Notes under the pieces: generated by a model | What the model saw: only the letters and a program-made list of their open reading frames with translations | What the model was told of the DNA's origin: nothing | Databases searched by the model: none | Source of the DNA: Solirubrobacterales bacterium | GTDB taxonomy: Bacteria > Actinomycetota > Thermoleophilia > Solirubrobacterales > Solirubrobacteraceae | NCBI GenBank assembly: GCA_027449125.1 | Contig: DAIDME010000014.1 | Location: 79,324-143,323, forward strand | Direction: 5' to 3' | DNA length: 64,000 bases | Shown: positions 28,391 through 36,993 of the stretch, piece by piece | How positions within the stretch are numbered: position 1 is the first letter of the stretch | Layout of the letters: every line of letters starts with the position of its first letter | Translations under genes and position numbers: made by a program

Positions 28391-29392
28391 GTGAGCGCGA
28401 TCGACTTCGACTTCACGCCCGTGGCCGACCCCGGCAGCGAGCAGCGCGAGGCGCCACGCAGGCGCCTGCTGATGATCGCCAACCCGTTCGCATCGAGCGT
28501 CTCCGAGCGGCTGCGGACGCTCGTGATCGCGGCTCTGCGTGGCAGTTACGTGGTCGACGCCGTCGACACCGAGCGGCGAGACCACGCCACTGAGCTGTGC
28601 CGGGAGGCCGCCCACGAGGGCTACGACGCCGTGGTGGCCTTTGGCGGCGACGGGACGGCCAACGAGGCCGCCAACGGGCTGGTCGGGACGCGCACGCCGC
28701 TGACCTGCCTGCCTGGGGGACGCGCGAACGTGTACTGCAGGATGCTCGGGATACCACCCGATGTGGTGGACGCGACCGAGCATCTGCTGGGCCTCGCCCA
28801 CAGCTGGCAGACCCGCCAGGTCGATCTAGGGCGCGTGGGCGAGCGCTACTTCCTGTTCTCCGCCGGCGTGGGGCTGGACGCCGATGTGGTGGAGCGGGTG
28901 GACGCCCACCCGCGCCTGAAGGCCAGGCTCGGCGAGTACTACTACGCCTGGGTGGCCACGAGCACGTTCGCGAGGCGCTACCTGCTCTCGCCACCACGAC
29001 TCGAGGCCGAGCTCGAGCACGCCGGGTCCGACACCGCCAGTCGCCCGCGGGGAGTCACGTTCCTGGTTCAGAACGCCGCGCCCTACACCTACTTCGGCGA
29101 CCGCGGCGTCGAGATGGCGCGTGGCGCGTCGCTGGTGAGCGGCGACCTCGCAGGGCTGCTGCTCGAGCGCACCAACCCGCTCGACATCCCCTCGATCGCC
29201 TGGCGGGCGCTCTCCTCCCGCGCGCAGGTCGCCGCGCACCGGCGCGTCGCGGAGTTCCGCGCCCAGCGCTGGCTCCGAGTCCGTTCGCTCGACGGCCGGC
29301 CACTGCCGTTGCAGGTTGACGGGGACTACATCGGCGCGCGCCACGAGCACAGCTTCTCGGTCTCCCCCGGCGCGCTCACCGTGCTCGCCTGA
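28391..29392 (+). CDS. Diacylglycerol kinase-family lipid kinase
   Basis: VVAFGGDGTANEAANGL, LPGGRANVYCRMLG. Confidence 0.88.
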   Translation: MSAIDFDFTPVADPGSEQREAPRRRLLMIANPFASSVSERLRTLVIAALRGSYVVDAVDTERRDHATELCREAAHEGYDAVVAFGGDGTANEAANGLVGTRTPLTCLPGGRANVYCRMLGIPPDVVDATEHLLGLAHSWQTRQVDLGRVGERYFLFSAGVGLDADVVERVDAHPRLKARLGEYYYAWVATSTFARRYLLSPPRLEAELEHAGSDTASRPRGVTFLVQNAAPYTYFGDRGVEMARGASLVSGDLAGLLLERTNPLDIPSIAWRALSSRAQVAAHRRVAEFRAQRWLRVRSLDGRPLPLQVDGDYIGARHEHSFSVSPGALTVLA

Positions 29393-29510
29393 GCCTGGCG
29401 GCGCGCGCCCGCGACGGCCCGGCTGAGCGCCTGCCCGGCGTGCGCTCACGCCGCACCGTCACGGTCCGGCAACCATCAAATCCCGCACGTAGCGCCCAAA
29501 ACCTTCCGGC

Positions 29511-29546
29511 AGGGGGGTCGATTTCGGTGGGCTGATGCCTCCATTG
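29511..29546 (+). promoter_or_regulatory. Shared leader element, copy A
   Basis: aggggggtcgatt-N10-gatgcctccattg, matches 42960-42995. Confidence 0.6.
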
Positions 29547-30332
29547 ATCATGACGCCCAACGCACAACCGCAGCTGACCTCAGCCGACCTCTCGGTGCTC
29601 GGCCCGCTGGCCGAGCACCGGCTCCTGATCGTCCCCCAGCTCGCCGTCCTGCTCGGGGTGGGCGCCGCCACCGCGACGCGGCGCTGCCGGCGTCTGGCCG
29701 ACGCCCGCCTGCTGCGCCTGGAACGGACCTTCAACCGCCTGCCGGCGGCGGCATCGATCGCCGCCGCCGGCCTCCAGACGATCGGCTCGCCATTGAAGCC
29801 GCCAGCCTTCAACCTGGCCGAGTACCGCCACGACGTCGGTGTCGGCTGGCTGTGGCTGGCGGCTCGCGCCGGTCGCTTCGGCAGGCCGCGGACGCTGCTG
29901 ACAGAACGCGTGATGCAGGCTCGGGACGATCACCATGCGGGCGCGCACGGTGCCGGCGGCTCGGGCATCGGCCTGGGGGTCTTCGGCGCGGACGGGCGGG
30001 TCCGTCGCCACTATCCAGACCTGCTGATCGAGCTGCCCGGGGGCGGGAATGTGGCCGTGGAGCTCGAGCTGACGGCCAAGAGCTCGGCGCGGATGACCGC
30101 GATCATGTCTGCCTACGCGAGTGATGCACGAGTGGCCAGGATCGTCTACCTGGCCGGCAGCGAGACTGTCGCGCGTACGGTCGACCGTGCGGCGGCGGCC
30201 GCGGGCACAGCCGACCGCGTCCACATCCGGCTGTTGGCCGCAGACGGGATCGAGGGGGCGAGCGTCGCCGGCACGCGAGACGACGGGCGCGCGCTACGGT
30301 CCGCGCGCTCGCGGGCGGTGATGTGTCGATGA
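29535..30332 (+). CDS. Replication-relaxation-like protein (wHTH plus nuclease-like domain)
   Basis: N-term winged helix LLIVPQLAVLLGVGAATATRRCRRLADARLL; HYPDLLIELPGGGNVAVELELTAKS. Confidence 0.65.
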   Translation: MPPLIMTPNAQPQLTSADLSVLGPLAEHRLLIVPQLAVLLGVGAATATRRCRRLADARLLRLERTFNRLPAAASIAAAGLQTIGSPLKPPAFNLAEYRHDVGVGWLWLAARAGRFGRPRTLLTERVMQARDDHHAGAHGAGGSGIGLGVFGADGRVRRHYPDLLIELPGGGNVAVELELTAKSSARMTAIMSAYASDARVARIVYLAGSETVARTVDRAAAAAGTADRVHIRLLAADGIEGASVAGTRDDGRALRSARSRAVMCR

Positions 30333-31810
30333 GCGACCCGCCGCAGGCGCCACGACCGCCACGGCCCCCGGCGCCCGGGCATTTGGCTGGCGGCATCCTG
30401 TGGACGCTTGCCGGCGCGGTGGCGTTGACCGCGCTGCCGGCGGGTGCGGCGGTAGCGCTGATCATCGCCGCGTTCGGCCTGCGGAGCGTCTGGTCGCTGG
30501 CCAGGCGCCTGCAGGAGCGGGAGCGGCTGAGCACCGCGAAGCTCACGGCCGGGCGGATGATCACGATCGGCCACGACGCGGACGGCCGAGCGGTGGAGAT
30601 TCCGGAGCGCACGCTCGCAGCCCACGGCCTGATCCTCGGTGCCACCGGCGCCGGGAAGACGACGACGATGCTGACGCTGCTGCGCGATCAGATCAGCCAC
30701 GGGCGCGGCGTGGTGGCGATCGACCTGAAGGGCAGCCGCGCGTTCGCGGCCGAGCTGCAGGCGGCCGCCGAGGCGGCCGGTCGCCCGTTCAGGGAGTGGT
30801 CCCCGGAGGCCCAGACGCGCTGGAACCCGCTCGCCAGCGGCAACGCCACGGAGCTCAAGGACAAGCTGCTCGGGACCGAGCGCTTCACAGAGCCCCACTA
30901 CCGGCGCGCCGCCGAGCGCTACCTGCAGATCGCGATCGCGACCGCACAGGAGGCCGAGCCGGATCGGCCGCTCACGCTCACGCGGGTGGTGGCGCTGATG
31001 AACCCGGCGCGGCTGGCGGCGCTCGCCCGGCGCGCCGGGCCGCAGCGGCTGGCGCATGTGCAAGAGTATGTGGCCGGCCTGACCTCCGACCAGGTGAGCG
31101 CGGTTCGCGGCCTGGGATCGCGCCTTGCGGTGCTGACGGAGTCACACGTCGGGCCGTTGCTCGAGCCCGGCGAGGGCTCCGAGACGCTCGACCTGCGCGG
31201 CGCGCTGGACGGTGGCGAGGTGGTGCTCTTCAGCCTCAACTCGAGCACCTACGGCGGCCTCGCGGCGATGCTCGGGACGCTCGCGGTGGCGGATCTGACC
31301 GCCGCCTCAGGCGCCCGTCTGGCGGACCGGCCGGCCGGGCCCAGGCAGGCGCTGGTGGCCATCGACGAGTTCTCGGCGCTGCGCTCGGACAACCTGCTGT
31401 CGCTGCTCGTGCGCGGCCGCGAAGCAGGCGTCGGGGTGCTGCTGGCGACGCAGGAGATGGCCGACCTGGACCGTGCCGGAGAGGGCGTGCGCAAGGAGTT
31501 CCTCGGCAACACGGCGCTCAAGATCGCTCACCGCCAGGATGTGCCGGAGTCCGCGCGCGCGGTGGCGGAGCTGACCGGCACCATGCAGGTCTGGGAGCGC
31601 AGCTACCACCACCGGCCCGGCCTCCGCGGCGCGCGGGCGAGCACCTCCGTGAGTGACCGTCTGGTGACGCGAACGCGCATAGACGCCGACCGGATCGGCT
31701 CGATGGCCACCGGTGAGGCGGTCGTCGTGGTGAAGTCGCCGTACGTGAGCAGCCGACTGGCGCGCATCCGCCGTGGCGCGCCGCCTCGGGGCTCGGGCCG
31801 CGAGCGCTAG
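30323..31810 (+). CDS. TraD/VirD4-like DNA-transfer coupling ATPase
   Basis: Walker A LGATGAGKTTTML; ALVAIDEFSAL; ATQEMADLDRAG; N-terminal TM. Confidence 0.85.
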   Translation: MSMSDPPQAPRPPRPPAPGHLAGGILWTLAGAVALTALPAGAAVALIIAAFGLRSVWSLARRLQERERLSTAKLTAGRMITIGHDADGRAVEIPERTLAAHGLILGATGAGKTTTMLTLLRDQISHGRGVVAIDLKGSRAFAAELQAAAEAAGRPFREWSPEAQTRWNPLASGNATELKDKLLGTERFTEPHYRRAAERYLQIAIATAQEAEPDRPLTLTRVVALMNPARLAALARRAGPQRLAHVQEYVAGLTSDQVSAVRGLGSRLAVLTESHVGPLLEPGEGSETLDLRGALDGGEVVLFSLNSSTYGGLAAMLGTLAVADLTAASGARLADRPAGPRQALVAIDEFSALRSDNLLSLLVRGREAGVGVLLATQEMADLDRAGEGVRKEFLGNTALKIAHRQDVPESARAVAELTGTMQVWERSYHHRPGLRGARASTSVSDRLVTRTRIDADRIGSMATGEAVVVVKSPYVSSRLARIRRGAPPRGSGRER

Positions 31811-31817
31811 GCGGTCG

Positions 31818-34109
31818 TCAGCCCGCAGCCCCTGGGGTGCGGCGATACGCGTCAAAGACGTTGTCGATGTTGCGCAGGCGGGCAATGGCCTGGTCGAGCG
31901 TGCGCGTGTCACCGACCTCCACGACGAACTGGTTGCGGATCATCGGGTGGTTGACCGTGCAGCGCGCCTCCAGGATGTTGATCCCGGCCTCCGCAAAGGT
32001 CCGCGACAGATCCTCCAGCAGGCGGTGGCGGTCCCAGCCCTGGACCTCGATCTCGACCTGGAACGAGGTCTCGGCGTCGCCGTCCCAGGAGACCGGGGTG
32101 AAGCGATCCGGATCCTTGCGCAGCACCTCCACGTTCGGGCAATCCTCCCGGTGGATCGTGATGCCGCGCCCCAGGGAGATGTAGCCGACGATCTCATCGC
32201 CGGGCACGGGGTGGCAGCACTTGGCCATGCGCAGCATGACCTCGTCGATCCCGTCGACGTTGATGCCGTAGCGGTTCGAGGAGGTCGTGGACCTCGTCCG
32301 GCGCCGGCCGGAGGACATCAGGTCGGCGGCCGCGGTCGGCACCGTCTCGGCCGCCTCGCCGGCCTTCAGGCGTGCCATCAGCTTGTTGGTCACCGTCTGC
32401 GATGAGACCTTGCCGGCCCCCAGGGCGATGTAGAAGTCATCGCCCTTGCGGAAGCCTAGCTCGCGAATCACCTCTGCCATCAGCGGCGAGGAGACGATCT
32501 TCTGCGACGGCAGGCCCTGCTTGCGCAGATGCTCCTGCAACAGCTCGCGTCCCGAGTGCTCGGCGTCCTTGCGATTCTCGGCCTTGTACCAGGCCTTGAT
32601 CTTGTTGCGCGCCCGCGAGGTCTTGACCAGTGCCAGCCAGTCGCGCGAGGGGCCACGCTCGCGCTTGGAGGTGAGCACCTCAACGATGTCGCCGGAGCGC
32701 AACTGGTAGGAGAGCGGCACGATCTTGCCGTTGACCTTGGCGCCGACGCAGCGGTGCCCGACGTCGGTGTGGATCTCGTAGGCGAAGTCAAGTGGCGTCG
32801 CGCCTGCGGCCAGCGACTTGACCTCGCCCTTGGGGGTGAAGACGAAGACGTCGTCCTCGAACAGGTCGACCTTCAGCGTCTCGACGAACTCGCGCGGGTC
32901 GGAGACGTCCTTCTGCCAGTCGACCAGCGAGCGCAGCCACTTGAGCTTGCCCTCGGGGTCGCGCAGCGCAGCCTCGCCGCCTGCCTTGCCGGGGGCGCGG
33001 CTGCCGGGCGCCGCGCCCTCCTTGTACATCCAGTGCGCGGCGATTCCGAACTCGGCCAGGTCGTGCATCGCCCGGGTGCGAATCTGGATCTCCAGCGGGC
33101 GTCCCTCCGGCCCGATCACGGTCGTGTGCAGCGACTGGTACATGTTGAACTTTGGCATCGCGACGAAGTCCTTGAAGCGCCCGGGCAGCGGCTTCCAGAG
33201 CGAGTGGATCACCCCGACGGTCCCGTAGCAGTCCTTGACGGAGCCGACGATCACCCGCATCGCCGTGAGGTCGTAGATCTCGTTGAACTCGCGGCCCTTG
33301 CGGGTCATCTTCGAGTAGATCGAGTAGAAGTGCTTGGCCCGCCCCGAGATCTCAGCAGTGATCCCGAGCTCGGCCAGCGCACTCGAAAGGTAGGCGCCCG
33401 CCTCATTCACGTAGCGCTCGCGGTCGTCGCGCTGCTGGGCGACCAGCATCTTGATCTCGTTGTACTTGCGCGGGTGCAGGGTCTGGAAGGCCAGGTCCTC
33501 GAGCTCCCACTTGATCGCGTGGATGCCGAGCCGGTGCGCGATCGGGGCGTAGATGTCGAGCGTCTCACGCGCCTTCTCGATCTGCTTCTGCTTGGGCATC
33601 GCCTCGATCGTGCGCATGTTGTGCAGGCGGTCAGCGAGCTTGATCAGGATCACGCGGATGTCCGAGGCCATCGCCACAACCATCTTGCGGTAGTTCTCCG
33701 CCTGGGCCTCGTCCCGGGACTGGAACGTGAGCTCGGTGAGCTTCGTCACGCCATCGACCAGGCCGGCCACCTCCGCGCCGAACAGCCGGCCGATCTCGTC
33801 CAGCGACGCCTGCGTGTCCTCGACGGTGTCGTGCAGCAGCGCCGCGCAGAGCGTCTCGGTGTCGAGTCGCATCCCCGCACAGATCTTGGCGACGCTGACC
33901 GGATGCACGATGAACTCCTCGCCCGAGCGCCGCCGCTGGTTGGCGTGGTGCTCGCAGGCGTAGACGAATGCCTCCTGCACGCGCCCGCGGTCGACGGCCA
34001 CCGCCGCCTCCTCCGCGTGCTCCTCGACGACCGCGAAGAGATCCTGCAGGAGTCCGCCGTGGGGCTCGCAGGGCGGCGCCTCGGCCGCCGGCGCAGACGC
34101 CGCGGTCAA
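31818..34109 (-). CDS. rel: RelA/SpoT-family (p)ppGpp synthetase/hydrolase
   Basis: HD, synthetase, TGS (VFTPKGEVKSL) and ACT domains. Confidence 0.95.
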   Translation of the reverse strand: MTAASAPAAEAPPCEPHGGLLQDLFAVVEEHAEEAAVAVDRGRVQEAFVYACEHHANQRRRSGEEFIVHPVSVAKICAGMRLDTETLCAALLHDTVEDTQASLDEIGRLFGAEVAGLVDGVTKLTELTFQSRDEAQAENYRKMVVAMASDIRVILIKLADRLHNMRTIEAMPKQKQIEKARETLDIYAPIAHRLGIHAIKWELEDLAFQTLHPRKYNEIKMLVAQQRDDRERYVNEAGAYLSSALAELGITAEISGRAKHFYSIYSKMTRKGREFNEIYDLTAMRVIVGSVKDCYGTVGVIHSLWKPLPGRFKDFVAMPKFNMYQSLHTTVIGPEGRPLEIQIRTRAMHDLAEFGIAAHWMYKEGAAPGSRAPGKAGGEAALRDPEGKLKWLRSLVDWQKDVSDPREFVETLKVDLFEDDVFVFTPKGEVKSLAAGATPLDFAYEIHTDVGHRCVGAKVNGKIVPLSYQLRSGDIVEVLTSKRERGPSRDWLALVKTSRARNKIKAWYKAENRKDAEHSGRELLQEHLRKQGLPSQKIVSSPLMAEVIRELGFRKGDDFYIALGAGKVSSQTVTNKLMARLKAGEAAETVPTAAADLMSSGRRRTRSTTSSNRYGINVDGIDEVMLRMAKCCHPVPGDEIVGYISLGRGITIHREDCPNVEVLRKDPDRFTPVSWDGDAETSFQVEIEVQGWDRHRLLEDLSRTFAEAGINILEARCTVNHPMIRNQFVVEVGDTRTLDQAIARLRNIDNVFDAYRRTPGAAG

Positions 34110-36643
34110 AGGGCCCTTGCTGCTTGTAAGCGGTTCAGGAATCGCTGGCCGTCCTCGTTGATCTCGATGTACGTGCGGTAGGCGACGGAGCGTTCGAGCG
34201 CGGTGGGGCTCGCCTCGACCACCTCCAGCGCCGGCAGCTCCCGGTCGAGGCTGACGAGCCCGAGCTCCGTGAGGACTCTCAGCAGGCGCCCGGCCATGCC
34301 GGCCGTGCGCGCGTGCCTGCCGTCACCGCGGAGCAGGTGCTCGAACTCCCCGCCAGTGACCCTATGCCGGTCGCGCAGCGCCCGGTATAGGGCCACGAGC
34401 GGCGTACGCAGGTCGTACTCCAGCTCGTGCATCTGCCTACTGAAGCGTAGCTCAGCCTCGCCCCAGGCCAGATGCGTGTAGCCCGCGCCCGTGCGCGTCG
34501 CCTCGTACTGGCGATCTGATGTGGGCGGGTCGATGACAACCACGTGCTCAAAATCGGCAGCAAGCCACGGCTCCTTGACGAGGCTAGCGTGACTCACCAG
34601 CGCAAAGCCGCCGCGACGGCCGGCGAATCCCTGTAGCCGGCGCGAGACCTCGGCGCAGACGACGAGCAGCGGGCGCTCCGCGCCCGAGACCGCTTGCAGG
34701 TCTGCGATCGTCGCGAGCACAGGCCTGCCACGACGGTCGAGCGCCTCACGGCGGATGGCTGCGGCCGGCTCAGCCGTCTCGCGCACAGCGCCGTCAGGGC
34801 CACCGGCAGCCGCCGCGCTCGCCTCTGGCTCCAGCGCGCGATCGAGCTCACGGAGCGCCGCGGCCAGGTAGTCCGGAGGCTCGCCGAGCACCGTCACCGG
34901 CTGGGGCTCGCAGGCCAGCGCCTGGTCGAGAATCAGGCGCGGCTCGACCACCCCCCGCCAGGCGTTTCGCTCCAGCCTGACGCTCGCGTCGACAAAGCCG
35001 CCGTCGGCACCTGCGACCAGCTCGCTACAGCCGAAGGCGACCGCGCTCGCCCGAGCCGTGCCCGAGATCACGTCAAAGCGCAGATGCTGCCCGTGCTCGC
35101 CCATCCTCCGCACGCCGTCAAGGCGGGCCGCCGGCAGGTAGAGGTGGACACCGGGGTTGCCGTTGCCGAAGGGCCCGAGACGGGCGAGCTCCTCGGCCAG
35201 ATCGAGCGTCATCTCTGCGGCGCTCGCGACCGCATCCACCCGCTCCACCGTCTCTAGCAGCGCCGGTGTGAGCAGTTCCCGCGCGTGGCGCTCGAACGCC
35301 TCCGCGAAGGCTTCGATCTGCGCTGGAGCGATGCTGAGCCCGGCCGCGGCGCGGTGGCCGCCGTAGCTGATCAGATGCTCGCCGGCAGCCTCGAGCGCGG
35401 CCAGCAGGTCAAACCCCGGGATGCTGCGCCCGGAGCCGTGCGCCGGTGCCAGCGGGTCGTCGCGGTCGAGCGTGAGCATGATCGTCGGCCGGTGGTAGCG
35501 CTCGACCACCTTCGAGGCCACGATGCCGATCACACCCGCATGCCAACCTGGCGCCGCGAGTACGTAGGTCGCCCGCTCACCCAGCTCGGCGGCCATCCTC
35601 TCAGCCTCCCAGGCGATGCGCTCCTCTGTCCCGCGGCGCCGTGAGTTGACGGCGTCCAGCTCGGCGGCGATCGCGCCGGCGCGCTGCTGGTCACCGGTGA
35701 GCAGCAGCTCCAGGGCCCCGTCGGCACGACCCATGCGCCCCGCGGCGTTGATCCGCGGGGCCAGCCGGAAGCCGAGGCACGAGGCATCGAGCGCGCTGGG
35801 GTCGGTGTGCGAGACCTGCATGAGCGCGCGCAGGCCTGGCCTCGCCGTGGCCGCGAGCTGCTCCAGGCCCTCGCGGACCAAGCGGCGGTTCTCGCCCACC
35901 AGCGGCACGAGATCCGCGACCGTCGCCAGCGCCACCAGCTCGGTGTCCGCTGATGCCGTCGGGGCGCCCAGCGCCTCGGCGAGCTTGTGGGCGACCGCGC
36001 TCCCGCACAGCTCCGCGAACGGGTAGCCGCAGACGCGCGGGTGCACGATCGGACAGCCTGGCAGCTCGCCGTCGCGACGGGGCGTGTGGTGGTCGCTGAT
36101 CAGTACCTCAAGCCCGCTGGCGTGCGCCAGCGCGGCCTCCTCCACGGCGGTGATGCCGCAGTCGACCGTGATCAGCAGGCCCGTGCCGCAGCCCGCCAGA
36201 CGCGCCACCGTGGCGGCGCTCAGTCCGTAGCCGTCCTCGTGCCGGCTCGGCAGATACCAGCCGACGTCAGCGCCCAACGCTCTGAGCGCACGCACCATGA
36301 CGGCGGTGGCACAGACGCCATCAACGTCGTAATCCCCGTGCACGACGATTCGCGAGCCGGCGCGCAGATGCTTGCGCACCAGGCTCACGGCCCGATCGAT
36401 GCCCTGGAAGCGGCTCGGGTCGTGGCGCTCGTCACCCGCCAGGAAGGCGCGCGCGGCCACGCTGTCGGCAAACCCCCGCCGGACGAGAATCTGGGCCAGC
36501 AGCTGGCTGACGCCGAGCTCGCGCTCGAGCCGGAGAGCATCCTCGATCGCGTAGCCGGGGAGCTCGATACGGCGCGACTCGCGCTGGCGACCAACCTGGG
36601 CGGCCGCCGTGGCGTCCGGATCGAGGATGGCTGCACCGCTCAT
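34106..36643 (-). CDS. recJ: Single-stranded-DNA exonuclease RecJ with long C-terminal extension
   Basis: VVHGDYDVDGVCATAV, ISDHHTPR, RINAAGRMGRAD, GGHRAAAGLSI. Confidence 0.92.
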   Translation of the reverse strand: MSGAAILDPDATAAAQVGRQRESRRIELPGYAIEDALRLERELGVSQLLAQILVRRGFADSVAARAFLAGDERHDPSRFQGIDRAVSLVRKHLRAGSRIVVHGDYDVDGVCATAVMVRALRALGADVGWYLPSRHEDGYGLSAATVARLAGCGTGLLITVDCGITAVEEAALAHASGLEVLISDHHTPRRDGELPGCPIVHPRVCGYPFAELCGSAVAHKLAEALGAPTASADTELVALATVADLVPLVGENRRLVREGLEQLAATARPGLRALMQVSHTDPSALDASCLGFRLAPRINAAGRMGRADGALELLLTGDQQRAGAIAAELDAVNSRRRGTEERIAWEAERMAAELGERATYVLAAPGWHAGVIGIVASKVVERYHRPTIMLTLDRDDPLAPAHGSGRSIPGFDLLAALEAAGEHLISYGGHRAAAGLSIAPAQIEAFAEAFERHARELLTPALLETVERVDAVASAAEMTLDLAEELARLGPFGNGNPGVHLYLPAARLDGVRRMGEHGQHLRFDVISGTARASAVAFGCSELVAGADGGFVDASVRLERNAWRGVVEPRLILDQALACEPQPVTVLGEPPDYLAAALRELDRALEPEASAAAAGGPDGAVRETAEPAAAIRREALDRRGRPVLATIADLQAVSGAERPLLVVCAEVSRRLQGFAGRRGGFALVSHASLVKEPWLAADFEHVVVIDPPTSDRQYEATRTGAGYTHLAWGEAELRFSRQMHELEYDLRTPLVALYRALRDRHRVTGGEFEHLLRGDGRHARTAGMAGRLLRVLTELGLVSLDRELPALEVVEASPTALERSVAYRTYIEINEDGQRFLNRLQAARAL

Positions 36644-36708
36644 CAGAGCAGCGTAGGGTGATCCCCCGACGGAATCCACCCCGACCTCGCGGAGGCGAGC
36701 CCCTTCAG

Positions 36709-36993
36709 CTACAGGGCCGGCTCGGCGACTGCCGCGATCCGCTCGCGCCTGCTGCCCTCCGCGTAGATCAGCGCGATGCCGATCAGCGCGCCCGGCGCTC
36801 CCTCGATCGCGGTGAGCAGATGCGTGGCGTGCGTGCCCGGAACCGAGAAGCCGTGGATGATCAGCCCGACCAGCACGGCGCCGGTGATCGCGCCGAGGAA
36901 CGCGCCCACGATCCCGCCCCAGTAGCGATCCGGCAGCCAGATCGTGAAGTGCCAGATGGCAAGCCCCATCATCGCCCAGGCGAGCAGCCCCAT
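36709..36993 (-). CDS. Small membrane protein
   Basis: 94 aa, several TM helices, between recJ and secDF. Confidence 0.7.
   Translation of the reverse strand: MGLLAWAMMGLAIWHFTIWLPDRYWGGIVGAFLGAITGAVLVGLIIHGFSVPGTHATHLLTAIEGAPGALIGIALIYAEGSRRERIAAVAEPAL

Noticed and set aside
32529-34181. 550-aa plus-strand ORF antisense to rel
   Set aside because: Low-complexity antisense shadow of a clear Rel reading frame.
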